A stretch of 64,000 nucleotides of DNA from Tretioscincus oriximinensis (GCA_022410635.1 JAJVDF010000236.1:609496-673495), one strand, 5' to 3'. Shown: positions 29,963-42,095, numbered from the stretch's first letter. Made by a program: numbers and translations. Notes: generated by a model from the letters alone, not told the origin.

Positions 29963-32900
29963 TCACACCGCCGGGCAGACGTCGCTCCGTTGGGCTCCGG
30001 GCTGCTCCTGGTAGGCAGGGGGCTCCTGGGTCACCTCCGCGTCCCCCAGGGTGGCATAGTTGACAGTCTGCGCCTGCAAGGGAGGAGGGGACGGCAGGTC
30101 AGGAAGAGGATGTGGGGAAAAAGAACTCGTGGAAGGCGGGCAGAGGAACCGTGAACTGTTTCTTCCTCTTCTGCCTGCTGTTCCTTCTTCCTGGCCTATT
30201 CATCAGTGCTCTCAGGGGCGCATAAGAGGGAGGCTTCAAGGGTAGGCCGTAGCCTAACTGGTGCAGAAGAACTTCGGGATCGGGCCACAATCCACCCAGC
30301 CCAACCTTCTGGTTCACCCAGGGGCTCACCAGTGGCTTCTGGGCACCTCCGGCAGCAGAAGGAAGCCTCCGTCACATACCTTGAAAGGGCGGCACAGGAG
30401 CCGAAGGCCNTATCCAAAGCAGAATAAGGCAACGCAGATGCCAGCGATGGAGAAAATGAGCAGCAAAATGCGAATCCCAAAGGCGACTCTCTGATTGGAA
30501 GAGAAAAGGAAAAGTAGGAGTCAGCAAAAGATACCCGGCTCCCCTCCCTTCGCACCCCGGATCCCTCTGGACCTTCTGCAGGTCATTCGTTACTAGTGGG
30601 CGGACCCCGTTGTGTGACAGAAATGCCACAGGCCCTGGCCCCGCCCCCTTGCCCCCGTCCACGCCTCCATTGCCCCCTCCCACCCCCCTCCCTTGCTGCT
30701 TGTGTCGCTCCTTCCCGTTTTTCTTTCCATCCTTTTCCTTCCTTTCCCTCCTGTTACAGGACCCAGTTCTGAACCCTGCAGTATTCAATTTCTCACACCT
30801 TCCCACTCAGGGAGCTTGTAGGTTCATTATTTTTTTGTCTTTTAGCCAGGTTCCAGCCCAGGACTCTGGAANTGCCAAGGTTCCGAGCCCTGCCATTGGT
30901 CATTATACCTCGGAATATTGAACTCTCCCACGTGCCTTTTATTACATGTGATGATACAAGTAGAAACCACTGTTTCTAACACGTCATCGTCATAACCCTA
31001 TAAAACCGACCCATCTATGTTGACACCCATGGTGCTGAAAGCAAAAACAAACCATTGGATCCTTTGGACCTGGTCCTGCAAAACGAAAACAAGCAAACAA
31101 AAAAACCCAAAGTCAAAAAAAGCAAAAAAAGAAATCACAAAAAACCCATTGGATCCTCTGGCCGGATCCTACAAAACAAACAAAAAAAGCCAAAAGCAAA
31201 AAAATAATCACATACAAAAAAAATAATAATAGTGCAAGGNCATGCATATTGGGGCAAAGAACCCAAAATACTCCTACCACCTGATGGGAACCAAGCTTTC
31301 TGTGACCGAGCAAGAAAAGGATCTTGGGCTGTTAGTGGACAATTCAATGAAAATGTCAACCCAGTGTGCAGCAGCAGCAAAAAAGGCAAATTCCATGTTG
31401 GGGATAATTAGGAAAGGAATCGAAAACAAGTCAGCAAATGTTGTTTTGCCTCTTTATAAATCTGNGGTGAGGCCACATTTGGAATCCTGTGTTCAATTCT
31501 GGTCACCACATCTCAAGAGGGATATTNTGGNACTGGAGAAGGTGCAGAAAAGGGCAACAAAAATGATCAAGGGTCTGGAGCACCTCCCTTACGAAGCAAG
31601 GCTGCAACGTCTGGGCCTCTTCAGCCTTGAAAGGAGACGTTTGAGGGNTGATCTGATTGAAGTGTACAAAATCATGCATGGGATCGACAGGGTGAATAGA
31701 GAAAAAATGTTTTCTCTATCACACAACACAAGGACCAGAGGGCACTCCTTAAAACTGTTGGGTAGAAAAGTGAGAACAGACAAAGGGAAGTATTTTTTCA
31801 CCCAGAGGGTCATCGGCCTGTGGAATTTACTTCCTGAAGAGGTAGTGGTAGCTAACAGCTTGGATAGTTTCAAGACAGGACTAGACAGGTTTATGACACC
31901 AAAGGTATAAATGGGTCCTAGGATAGACGTCTGGATGATGCCTCCGGGATGGAGCAACAGGCAGGACTCTTGAAATACCATTTGCAGGGAGTCACGAACA
32001 GGAGCAGCATATTTTGCTTTCCTCTGTTTGGACTGCCCAGGTGCATCTGGTGGGCCTCTGTGTGACACAGAATGCTGGACTCGATGGGCTCTGGCCTGAT
32101 CCAGGATGGCTCTTCTTATGTTCTTATGTTCTTATGTAATAATTTTTTTAAATCCCCAAAACACCCTCCCCCCTCAGGGAAAAAGGAGGAGGCAAAACCT
32201 CCCCCCGTCCTTGNCCCTGGGAACAAGGGCCACAACCCCGCATGAGCCAAGCTGTGCCTGCCGTACTCTGTACTCGCCATCCATTGTCTGGGGCGTCTTG
32301 CGCAGAAGGAGGAGGCGAAACCTTCCCTTCTTCCCAACTCTGAGGATAGGGACTTGCTACCCACGCGCTGGTGTAGCCTGTGGGATGTGGGTGAGCCACG
32401 TGGGCCCTTCCATAGTCTACACTGGCCCACCAATTGCCCCTGGGCGTCCCGTGCAGGTGGAGGAGGTAAAACCATCTTGGAAAAGGGGCTTCCCGTCCGC
32501 TGCCTGCCATAGTCTGGTGTGTGAATGAGCCACGCAGGACCCCCCTGGGCCACACTCACCCACCAGTCGGCCCTGGGAGAAAACCTTCGCCTGCTCTCCA
32601 TTCCTTGCCAATGGTACTTCGAGAATCCTGNCTGTTGCTCCAACCAGAGGCAGTATCAAAAGATCCACCCTAGTAGCCATTGATATCTCTGTCTTCCATG
32701 AATTTTCCTTCCTATCTTTCAGCTACCCAGGCAAAGATTCTTGGACGTGAGAAGCCCTGCGGCATCGGCCTGGAGCACATCCAGCCTGGCATTCTGTCTC
32801 ACTCGGTNGCCCCTCAATTGAGCCCCTGGGCTGTCTGGAACAGAAGAAGGCAAAATCTTCGCCTGTTCTCTGCAATCTTCCAGTTATTGTTCTTTTTAAT

Positions 32901-34900
32901 GTTAAACATCTGACAGTAAAGCTAAGACAGTTCTACAGCCCAACCTTGTCTGAAAGCATTGAGGAAGCCCAGCATCTGCCCAGAGGCTGCTCCCCCCTGC
33001 CCTGAGGGTGCACAGGAAGCACCTGACCTCCCGTGGGCCCAGGAGCCCANCTTACCATGGCATCCCAGATACGTCTCTTGCACTCCTGCTCATTCCAGTC
33101 CACATCCGGCACGTAGGAAGGGGTGATGTCCCACGATCGGTACTGATTTTTCTCACAGACTGACTGGCGATTTTCATATTCATAAAAGAGGCCTGGGATC
33201 ATGGCAATACTGCGTGTGAGGGCCACAATGGCAGTCACTATGCTGCCCAGGTTGAAGAAGGTTGCCACAGGGACCTGCAAGGATTGCGGAATGATTATAA
33301 CAACCACAACAAGAAGCCCACACTTCTGGCCCTCCTAGAGGCTCAGGAAGGGGTGGCTGCCAGGGGCCCAATTGGCCCGTCCCCCTGAAGGGCCCAAGGA
33401 GAAAGCTGAGCTTCCACCTTTTGAGATGCTTCCTGGTGGTTATGTGGCCAGTGGACCTGCTCTAGGAGGACCAAATCGATCCCGTTGCATCTCCAAAGGG
33501 GCCATCTGGGGCCTCCGTAGGAAACAACATCCCCTTATCCTCTCTGTGGCCCTTACGACGTCTAGAGGCTGCCTACGAGTCACTGGGCCAGATCCCCACC
33601 TCCAGAACCCCACGGAGTAGATTTAGATAGCAGAAAACACTTTCTGACAGATAAACCAGTGGAACAGGTTGCCACAGGAGGTGGTGATTTCGCCTTCGCT
33701 GGAAGTCTCCAAGCAGAGGCTGGACAATCATCTGTCTGGGGTGGTTTAGTGAATCCTGCATTGAGCAGGGGGTGGGACCCCGTGGCCCTGGAGGTCCCTG
33801 CCAACTCTTTCATTCTATGACGGCAGGAGCTGACACCTTGACCTCCGAGCAAACCCCATGGTTCCGTCTCCCTTACCCAGACTCCTCTGCGTCCGTCAAG
33901 TCCAATGGACAAGGCCCCAGAGAGCATGAACTGTGGAGAGGAGAGACCGGCGTCAGCGGGTGGAGCCCCTTGGCCTGCCAGGGCTCCCCAGGAACAGGCT
34001 ACCAGCTTCCCTTGGGGCCCTGTCCCCACAGAGCCTCATTCTGGAAACAGAGCTTGGCCGTCCACANGCCTGTATAGAGGATGGCCGGCCCCATTCTAAG
34101 AGGTAGCCCAGAATAAGGTCCCGGGGGTGGGTGGGGGGAGGCCCATCGTGCATGTCTCGCACTTTATACCACTCTCTCCATAGGAATCTTTCCCAGCCGG
34201 CTGAGGGACCCTCCAACCTCCCCCCAGGCTCACCAGGGCGCCCATCCAGAAAGGAGCTCCTTCCTCCCAATAGTACTTGTAAAAGACAGACTGGAGTCTG
34301 TCCAGGACCCCAAAGATGACGCACATCAGGCCCAGCAGGATCTGCAGCACCTGGAAAGTAAGTTGTCGTTGGCAGAAAAGATGGGGGGGGGAGCAGTTTG
34401 TTGAGAAAGTGCATTGGGGGCTGAAAGGGCACCGCTGGCCCAGCCCCNCCCCCAGTAAGGCGCCCCTGAGCATCAGCCCCACCCTCTGCCAGCTGGGGAG
34501 GGTGAGGCCTGCCAAGCGCCCAGGCCGCCCGTGTGCCCACCCCTTTCCTCCCCCAAATCGGAGGGGCCTAAGAGCCCGGAGGCCCCAGGAGCCACGGGGG
34601 GAGGAGGTTTTCCCCCCATTCAGAGGGGGGGTTTGAGGGGCCCCCTCCAGCTGACTCCGCCCCCCCCCCCTTGCCGCTTACGCCCAGGACTTTCTGCTCC
34701 CCCCGGAAGCAGCATCGCCTGGCGGAGGGTCCGGGGGAGCTTTGGGGCGCGGCTTCCTTCCCCTTGGCCATGCACTGGCCCAGCGCTTTGAGCAGGTAGG
34801 CGAGGGAGGACTCCTGGGTGATGTGGACGTGGACGACGTGCTTGTCTGGGGCTTCGGTGGCCAGCGCCGTCCCGTGCAGGTTGCCTGGGCCGGTGGACAT
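29963..34900 (-). CDS. TMEM176-family four-helix membrane protein
   Basis: MS4A-superfamily protein of intracellular membranes; mammalian TMEM176A/B are ion-channel-like and affect dendritic-cell function. Six coding exons on the minus strand, all phase 0 with GT-AG ends: 34900-34682, 34350-34234, 33930-33877, 33274-33056, 30490-30380, 30073-29963. Total 276 residues, close to human TMEM176B (270). Exon 1 holds [19 protein letters not shown], the TMEM176 hallmark (VHIHQESAL.. in human). Exon 2 ([13 protein letters not shown]) is TM1, with PFWMGAL and the 54-nt exon 3 ([10 protein letters not shown]) forming TM2. Exon 4 starts with TM3 ([19 protein letters not shown]), followed by a long loop with Cys. 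Exon 5 is TM4 ([19 protein letters not shown]). Exon 6 is the tail, with YATLGD and PPAY motifs that could bind SH2 or WW partners. Whether it is the A or B paralogue cannot be decided here. Minus-strand AATAAA at 29636-29631 fits its 3' end. Confidence 0.9.
30491..31235. other. Intron of the TMEM176 gene with A-rich low-complexity tract
   Basis: 31030-31232 is A-rich and contains an internal duplication of the CCATTGGATCCT...TCCTRCAAAAC phrase; C/T-rich stretch at 30640-30760. No gene. Confidence 0.5.
31236..32137 (+). mobile_element. CR1-type LINE, well-preserved 3' copy
   Basis: 222-codon frame (31242-31910) from [20 protein letters not shown] to near the natural ORF2 end (the final residues are shifted: …RFMTPKV), then 3'-UTR and TTCTTATG tail. 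Nearly identical to 21088-21890. It lies in the TMEM176 intron in antisense orientation to the gene. Confidence 0.9.
32160..32890 (-). mobile_element. CR1 3'-UTR with internal tandem duplication
   Basis: Minus-strand CR1 3'-UTR in which a segment ending in GGAGGAGGYRAAACC recurs at about 32180, 32307 and 32457 (spacing about 125-150 bp), followed by the CTGTTGCTCC / CCTAGTAGCCATTGAT region. Confidence 0.65.
33606..33822 (+). mobile_element. CR1 3' end, second subfamily
   Basis: ORF2 end and tail (TTTCATTCTATGACG) in the TMEM176 intron between coding exons 3 and 4. Confidence 0.8.
34020..34130. repeat. Foldback repeat, MITE-like, degenerate copy
   Basis: CCCTGTCCCCACAGAGCCTC at the left and AGCCCAGAATAAGGTCC at the right with the CTTGGCCGTCCACANGCC core, a relative of the element at 48730. 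Confidence 0.45.
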
Positions 34901-34937
34901 CGTGGCTTCTCCGCGGGAGCCCAGGACTGAGATGCGC

Positions 34938-35845
34938 CTGCAGGAAGGAAGGCCGCGTGGGTGCCGGGTGCCTTCCGCCAGGGACGCCCCCCACACACTC
35001 CCCCTGCCCAGGGCCCTTGGACTCCGCGCCAGGCCCCCTTTCCCCCCTGCGTCACCCGTCCAATCAGGTCCCCGCCCCAAGCTCCGAGCCTCCGGGGGTT
35101 CCTGCCGCGCCACCGTTGGGGGACTTTCCACAAGGCGAAGCCCTTTTCCCCAGGGGCAGGACTCTCGCGTCTGCTGCACACTTCTGGCCTTGTCCCCGCG
35201 GATCCTTATCCCGGGGTCTACCTCAGAGTAGGGTAGGCGGCGGCAGGCCCCGAGGGGGTGTGGATGGCCCCGCTGCGCCCCAAGAGGTCGCCCAGGCGGA
35301 GGCCCGGTGGGGACAGGGCCACAGGGGCAGCCAAGGCGCCACGCAGAGTAGAAATTCCCACCAAACCCCTTTGTTTCCCTTCTGCCTGTCTTCGGGGCTC
35401 CTCCGGCCGCCCTTTGGCTGCTCCCGGGCCAGGAAGGCGCCCCCATTGTCTGCCACTGGGCTATGAAACCAGTGAGAACCTGTCATGGCTCCACGCTGGA
35501 GAAGGAAGCAGCCAGCGGGCAAGGCTTTTGCGTAACTCCTGGGGGGACCTTTCCTTGACCCCTGGAACGGGGACTGGCCTCCCGCAGGCTCCTGTGGACT
35601 GTGGCTGCCATAGCCTACACTGGCGTACAGAGGAGCCGTTTCTTCATCCCAAGGCCGGGTGACAGAGGCGCAGCGCCGGAGTCTGATTACGGGACCTTCT
35701 GAAGGAGGCCCTTGATGGAAGCTTCTGCATGCCCGCTGGGCCTCTGGCTCCCTCCGCGGCGGCGCAGGCCATGGGCCGGCCCTTACAGAGTTCACCGGGA
35801 CAAGTGTCTCTTTCCTAGCGTGAAGCCAAAGGCTCGTATCCATGG
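34938..35845. other. GC-rich intron, no gene recognised
   Basis: First intron of the TMEM176 gene by the model. Several long GC-rich open frames on both strands have no domain. Confidence 0.4.
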
Positions 35846-35847
35846 AG

Positions 35848-35925
35848 CCCTAAGTGGCTCTTAAGCACCGCCTTTCAAGGCTGAAGAGACCCAGGCGTTG
35901 CAGCCGGATTCTGTAAAGGCGAGCT
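35848..35925 (-). mobile_element. CR1 ORF2 fragment
   Basis: Minus strand reads [19 protein letters not shown], the conserved ORF2 C-terminal block only. Confidence 0.7.
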
Positions 35926-35989
35926 AAACCCAGCAAAAGCAACGTGAGGAAGCGGGGCGGCGGCGCAGCCAGCAGAGCAGAGCACCTAC

Positions 35990-36220
35990 CGTCCGAGGAG
36001 GAAAGGTGGCCTGCGGGGTCGCCCACGGATCCCTTTCCCAGCGCCTCCGGGAGCAGTGGGAGGGGCGGTGCGCGCCAGGGCAGGGAAGCGGCCTTCGCAC
36101 GCAGGGCCAGGCGGGGGAACGGGGGCGGCAAGCGCTGGCTGGGGGCCAAGGGGAGGCAGAAACCGCCTTATGGAAGCAGCAGCGGGACAAGCCCAGCCGC
36201 AGCCGCCCTCCCTCCCTCCC
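35990..36220 (-). promoter_or_regulatory. GC-rich promoter and candidate non-coding first exon of the TMEM176 gene
   Basis: GC- and CpG-rich block upstream of the TMEM176 coding exons. On the minus strand a GTAGGT donor lies at 35989-35984, and the coding exon 1 has an upstream acceptor (CCTTCCTGCAG, exon edge 34937), so a 5'-UTR exon ending at 35990 is likely. Confidence 0.45.
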
Positions 36221-36422
36221 TTTGACTCTGTCCTTTCTCCTGCTGCACTTTCACTTTGAGGCACAAGAGTGTTTTTTCCNCGTGGCAGGAAATTCCCCAA
36301 TTCATCAAGGTCACAGCTGGCTGGAAAGTTCCCTCTTGACCCTTTCCCTTCTGGCAGGAGAGCGGGGGGGGGGGGGNGGCCAGGGGGAGCCTAGCAGGCC
36401 CAGGACGGAATCCCCAACTGTG

Positions 36423-36964
36423 AACATAAGAACATAAGAACATAAGAAGAGCCATCCTGGATCAGGCCACAGCCCATCGAGTCCAGCATTCTGTGTCACA
36501 CAAAGGCCCACCAGATGCACCTGGGCAGTCCGAACAGAGGAAAGCAAAATATGCTGCTCCTGTTCGTGACTCCCTGCAAATGGTATTTCAANAGTCCTGC
36601 CTGTTGCTCCATCCCGGAGGCTACATCCAGACAACTATCNTAGTATCCATTTATACCCTTAGTGTCCATAAACCTGTCTAGTCCTGTCTTGAAACTATCC
36701 AAGCTGTGAGCTACCACTACCTCTTCAGGAAGTAAATTCCACAGGCCGATGACCCTCTGGGTGAAAAAATACTTTCCTTTGTCTGTTCTCACTTTTCTGC
36801 CCATCAGTTTTAAGGAGGGCCCCCTGGTCCTTGTGTTGTGTGATAGAGAAAACATTTTTCTCTATTCACCCTGTGTATCCCATGCATGATTTTGTACACT
36901 TCAATCAGATCACCCCTCAAACGTCTCCTTTCAAGGCTGAAGAGGCCCAGACGTTGCAGCCTGT
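36423..36964 (-). mobile_element. CR1-type LINE, 3' copy
   Basis: Begins with the reversed tail (three CATAAGAA units at 36424), full 3'-UTR, and ORF2 back to the [17 protein letters not shown] block. Confidence 0.9.
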
Positions 36965-37059
36965 GGGTCAAGGGCCTGGGGTAAGGAGCTGTCCGCCTCC
37001 ACTTAAGGGGTTCTCTCCGGGGTCCCGGCTGCACCTTAAAGCCCAGGCCACGTGGGCCC

Positions 37060-37081
37060 TCTGTGTGTGTGTGTGTGTGTC
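37060..37081 (+). repeat. (GT)n microsatellite
   Basis: About ten GT units. Confidence 0.85.
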
Positions 37082-37234
37082 TACTGTGGGGACCTTCCTT
37101 GTCATGGGAACAGCTTTGCATCCAGAAGGCAGCCCCCTCCTGAGGCCCCAAGGGAGCCACACAAAGGTACCATAGAGCCACATCCTGCTGGAATCAGTTA
37201 AGAACCTAAACACCTATAGAAGAAGGCAAAAACC

Positions 37235-37500
37235 CCCACCTGATCTCAGCTCTTGGAATATGGGCTTGGCATACACATGCCAGTGTAGGCTATGGCAGNC
37301 CACATGCGATGAGCCAAATGGAGACTGCCATACTCTCCACTGGCCCGCCAATCGCCCCAGGGCATCTCAAGCAGAAGAAAGCAACGTCTTCCCTTGTTCT
37401 CAGCTGCCTGCAAATGGTACTTCAGGAATCCTGCCTGTGGTTCCATCTGGGAGGCAGGTTCAAGAGATCCTAGTAGNGATTTATACCCTTCGCATCCATG
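37235..37500 (-). mobile_element. CR1 3'-UTR fragment
   Basis: Minus-strand 3'-UTR wording including the ACTCTCCACTGGCCCGCC phrase and CCTGCCTGTGGTTCC. Confidence 0.65.
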
Positions 37501-37502
37501 GC

Positions 37503-37745
37503 ATCAGGAATGACTCAGAGGTTAAGAGTCGACTTTTCAATTGAAAGTTCCATTCTCAAGGTCCTGTGTCAGCTGTGGAGAGGGCTGAGCGCCCTCTACT
37601 GGCCTCAGCTCTAGCCAACTGAGTTATTCAAAAGAAAGTAGATTTGTAATCTATATTTCAAGTTGGTTCCTGAGTACCACCACTAATCTGGTGGGGAAGA
37701 GAGAACAGATGTCAGCTCCTCAGGTGAAAATTAACCTTGTAACAA
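37503..37745 (+). repeat. tRNA-derived SINE, family A
   Basis: A-box-like ACTCAGAGGTTAAGAGTC head, CCTCTACTGGCCTCAGC body, GGTGGGGAAGAGAGAAC block. Confidence 0.75.
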
Positions 37746-38305
37746 TGTTGATTCAGAACTCCACTTTCACCGAGAGGCAGGATAATCATAACCAATAATA
37801 CCAGCCTTCTCCTTCAATAACTACTAATACATCCTTTACAAGGCCCACGGCAAACATCGCCAAGGCATATAAAATAATTTACGAGATTATACAAATGCAG
37901 GAATGCCCAGCCACNTGGGGCTGCTGTAGTCTTTGCTCGCAAGCACCTGGCAGGCCCCTGTACTGAGCTATAGCCCTGAACAAGGAACCAGATTCCCAGC
38001 TTGAATCCAGGCTCCTGCCCCCCAATAAACTATCTGCTCTTGCTCGGATGTCTCAATCTGGTTCTTGTCTTCTGTCTCCCTAACCAGCAAACAGACCTTA
38101 CAGATGCAAAGCCCGGCCCTGTTTCTCTAAATCAGTCGAGGTTGGTTCATGGCGCAGGTTTTGTGCCCACAAGCCTCTCCTAAGGCAGAGCAGCCCTGCC
38201 AGGACTTGAGGAACTGATGGAAGCAGAAGCAAGAGTGACACCCAAACCCCTTTGGGCCAAAGGCCCTTGAAGAAGGCAGGGGTCCCGAGGGGCCACAGAT
38301 GAAGA
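37746..38305. other. Unassigned intergenic sequence
   Basis: No gene recognised; possible decayed retroelement around 37940-38180. Confidence 0.3.
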
Positions 38306-38307
38306 TT

Positions 38308-39418
38308 TAAATGGACAGTCCTCTGAGTGGAAAGAGGTAAGAAGTGGGGTACCCCAGGGGTCTGTACTGGGACCCTTGCTTTTCAATATATTTATAAATG
38401 ATCTGGATGCCGAGGTNAATAGTGAAGTAGCCAAGTTTGCTGATGACACTAAACTGTTCAGGGTAGTGAAAACTGAAAATGATTGTAAGGCNCTCCAGAG
38501 TGATTTATTGAAATTGGGTGAGTGGGCATCAAAGTGGCAAATGCACTTCAACTTAAGCAAGTGCAAGGTCATGCATATCGGGGCAAAGAACCCAAAATAC
38601 TCCTACCACCTGATGGGAACCAAGCTTTCTGTGACCGAGCAAGAAAAGGATCTTGGGGTGTTGGTGGACAATTCAATGAAAATGTCAACCCAGTGTGCAG
38701 CAGCAGCAAAAAAGGCAAATTCCATGTTGGGGATAATTAGGAAAGGAATCGAAAACAAGTCAGCAAATGTTGTTTTGCCTCTTTATAAATCTGTGGTGAG
38801 GCCACATTTGGAATGCTGTGTTCAGTTCTGGTCACCACATCTCAAGAGGGGCATTGTAGAACTAGAGAAGGTGCAGGAAGGGTCTGGAGCACCTCCTTTA
38901 CGAAGCAAGGCTGCAATGTCTGGGCCTCTTCAGCCTTGAAAGGAGGCGTTTGAGGGGTGATCTGATTGAAGTGTACAAAATCATGCATGGGATCGACAGG
39001 GTGAATAGAGAAAAAATGTTTTCNCTATCACACAACACAAGGACCAGAGGGGCCCTCCTTAAAACTGTTGGGTAGAAAAGTGAGAACAGACAAAGGAAAG
39101 TATTTTTTCACCCAGAGGGTCATCAGACTGTGGAATTGACTTCCTGAAGAGGTAGTGGTAGCTCACAGCTTGGATAGTTTCAAGACAGGACTAGACAGGT
39201 TTATGGACACCAAAGGTATAAATGGATACTAGGATGGATGTCTAGATGCTGCCTCCGGGGTGGAGCGACATGCAGGACTCCTGAGATGCCATTTGCAGGG
39301 AGTCAAGAACAGGAGCATCTTTTGCTTTCCTCTGTTCAGGCTGCCCAGGGGCATCTGGTGGGCTGGACTGGGTGGGCTCTGCGCCGATCCAGGATGGCTC
39401 TTCTGATGTTGTTATGTG
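38308..39418 (+). mobile_element. CR1-type LINE, ORF2 second half and 3' end
   Basis: Starts inside the RT (GVPQG region), with the FADDTKLF motif, a 187-codon frame, and a frameshift near 38880 after which the KRATKMIKG segment is lost (EKVQEGSG). The ORF2 end, 3'-UTR and tail CTTCTGATGTTGTTATG follow. Confidence 0.9.
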
Positions 39419-41094
39419 AGTTTGGGAGCTGCAGGCAGTGTGGGAGGCCCAGGAGCAGTGAGGGGGCGTCTCTCTAAGAGCTCCTCCCACACACACATAC
39501 AAAGGAGCCCAGTGGCCTTTGGTGCTCGGATCTCTCCCAGGGTGTTCCAGGAACTCAGGACAGAGTAAACAATGGCTTCTCCTCCCACTTCCCGAAACGG
39601 CTGTTCTTCTGCAAATGTCTCCCTGCTGCATGGTGCTTGCCTTTCGCTCACAGGACCCCCCAGCAAGGGCTCATGTGCAGCTCAATATCCCCTCCAGGTG
39701 GGAGACAAGAGTCACCCACAACCTCTGAGGCGGAAAAACAATCACAACTGGCTCTAAAAATATTGGTTGCCAGGAGACAAAAGGACCATTCTAGCCCCAG
39801 GGTCCACCCGAGTNCTGCCCAGGCTCAGACCCAGAGGGGAAGTTGCCATACGAGAGGGCTCTACGCAGAGCGATCGTAGTTTCCAGGGCTGCACACGGCA
39901 GGGATCAGCTGCATTTCAAAAAGCAGGAAAAACCGGGGGTGGGAGGGCCCTTCCCCATGGGGCCACTTGCCGTGCGCACGCTGGCACCCTGCCCAACCTG
40001 CCTCTGATGAACAAAGCAGGCCCTGGCTGCAGCCGCGGAGGTTTTCCAGAGAGACGCCAAGGGGCAGGAACACGGCCCAGGAGCCTGAGCCAGGCCATCA
40101 CCACGTGCCCAAGCTAGGGACGGGCAGGGCAAGGCACTTCCCGGGAGCCCCTGCAACTGACCCTTCTTCACCCTGGGATCCCCGGGGGCCTGGATACAGT
40201 CTTGGGAATGACAAAACATCCCCTTGCACCTGACCTGAGGTGGGGGGTCGTCCGAGAAACCGGGTNAAGCCCTTTCCCCCAAAGTGTCGCCATTTTGAAG
40301 TCGCTTCCATTATTTGCCTCCGAAAAAATGGGGCCTGTTCTGTTCAGGGGGTGACGTCACCTTTGATGTCAATTCCTGCCCTGCACAGGAAGTGACGTCA
40401 CAAAATTCCGCGCACGAGATAATGTTTGGGCTCCATCCTGATACTCCTGGCGCTCCCACCCTTGGGCTGGAAAGGAGCTCCCTCCCTCCTACCCGGCCCC
40501 TGCTGCCGCCCTGTGTCCAGAGGGGGAGGAAGCCTGGCAGGATGTGGGGAGGGGGAGGCAAGCCCTCTGGGGTGACTGGGGCTCTGGGGAGGCCGGCAAA
40601 AGGACTGCGGTCCTTGCTGGTCTTCAAAGGAAAGAGCCCATGCTACCCATGGACAGGTGTCCATGGTTCCACGTTGTGCCGTAGGGCTTGGTGGACTAAT
40701 GGGGCAGCTCAGGACTTGGGCTCCGTGGCGCTCTTTCACGCGCACACCAGGGCCCCCACCCCACCCCCACCTCCGCCACATCATGCTGCGTGGTGGCCTG
40801 GCAGGGCACCAGCGTTGGAGGGTGAGGAAGAGGACGACACGGCCGCAGCCACCCAGGGAGGGGTCACCATTAGGGGGCGGTAGGTGTGTGTGCCCCACCA
40901 ACAGCAGCTGGGGGCCACGTGGGGCGACCGACTGCACAGCACCTCCTTGCTGCCACACCTGTCCCAGCCACCGGAGGCCTTCGCAGCGCCTCAACCCCCG
41001 GGCCTTAATTTATGGGCTGCTCCACTAGGAAAGAATGTGAAGTGCAAGGATAGCCTTGCACGGATTTAGTAAGTACAGGGCCAAAGGTTTTTTC
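39419..41094. other. Intergenic region with promoter-like block
   Basis: No coding exon recognised. Contains the paired CRE block described separately; GC-rich from about 40420 to 41000. Confidence 0.4.
40340..40425. promoter_or_regulatory. Two perfect CRE palindromes with an ETS-CRE composite
   Basis: TGACGTCA occurs at 40352-40359 and again at 40393-40400; the second is preceded by AGGAAG, giving the ETS-CRE composite GGAAGTGACGTCA. A half-matching TGATGTCA lies between them (about 40365). Such pairs are typical of CREB/ATF-bound promoters. No gene start is identified beside it. Confidence 0.55.
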
Positions 41095-41620
41095 AAAGCA
41101 AAGCAGGAGGAGGCAAAACCTTCACCTGTTCCAGACGGCCTGCAAATGGCACTTCAGGAATCCTGCCTGTTGCTCCGTCCTGGAGGCAGCTTCAAAGGAA
41201 GCCCCCTAGTAGCTATACCCTTGATACCCATAAAGCTTTCCAGGCTGTTACCTACTACCACCTCCTCATGAAGTAAATAGCACAGGCCGATGACCCTCTG
41301 GGTGAAAAAAATACTTTCCTTTGTCTGTTCTCAGATCCCTCCTAGCAGCTATTTATACCCTTGGCTTCCATGAAATTGGCTAATCCTGCCTTAAAGCTAT
41401 CCAGGCTTTATCCAGCTACCACCACCTCTCCTGGAAGTAAATTCCATGGATNAATNAGCCTCTGGGTGAAAAAATTACTTTCCCTTGCCTGTGCTGCCTC
41501 TTCTGCCCATCAGCTTCAAGAAATGACCCCTCTATTCCCTTTGTCCGTCCCACCCATAAGTTTGTATACCACAAAGACACCCAGTGTGATTTCATAAGGG
41601 GGTGTTATTATGTTATCTGT
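41095..41620 (-). mobile_element. Two CR1 3' fragments
   Basis: 41095-41332 and 41333-41600 repeat the same minus-strand 3'-UTR to ORF2-end order (CTCTGGGTGAAAAAA appears in both). Confidence 0.75.
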
Positions 41621-41919
41621 CTCCAAGGTACTTTGAACCCCCCCCCCCTACTTGGAATCCACCCAGAAATGAAACATCAAGGATTGGTATAAAAGTTTAT
41701 ATATATAAAAATCCGGATCAGTAGATAAACTCCGGGATGGAGCTTTGCACCTTGAACGGCTAGAGAAGTGCAGCTTGTAATGCAGATAAATCACTTTTTT
41801 ACCCCCATGAAAGGTGCAAATGCCTAACCTGGATTTCATTGGTCACCCTTAAGGATTCGGGCTCTTTCACGCAGTTCCTGAGTCTTTACGGATAAGATGA
41901 AGAGACCACCTCCGGCTGA

Positions 41920-42095
41920 ACGGAACTCTGGTGCCTGACCGCCTCCCCCAGCGGCAAAGGGAAACCTGGCACAGGGCCTCCTCCCTGGCAGCCCCCAGGC
42001 TATGGGGCAGCCTCTCCCTTGAGGGGCGTTTGCAGCTGCCGCTTTGAGCATCTCCCTGTGTTGCTTTCCGATTCATTTTAAGCGCCAGCAAGGCA
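41920..42095 (+). mobile_element. L2-like LINE 3' fragment
   Basis: GGGCCTCCTCCCTGGCAGCCCCCAGGCTATGG matches in pattern the element at 48412-48480 (APRLWNSLP-type C-terminus). Confidence 0.5.

Noticed and set aside
34568..35446. 292-codon minus-strand frame
   Set aside because: Only its 73-codon middle is the TMEM176 first coding exon; the rest is intron and 5' sequence read through splice sites.
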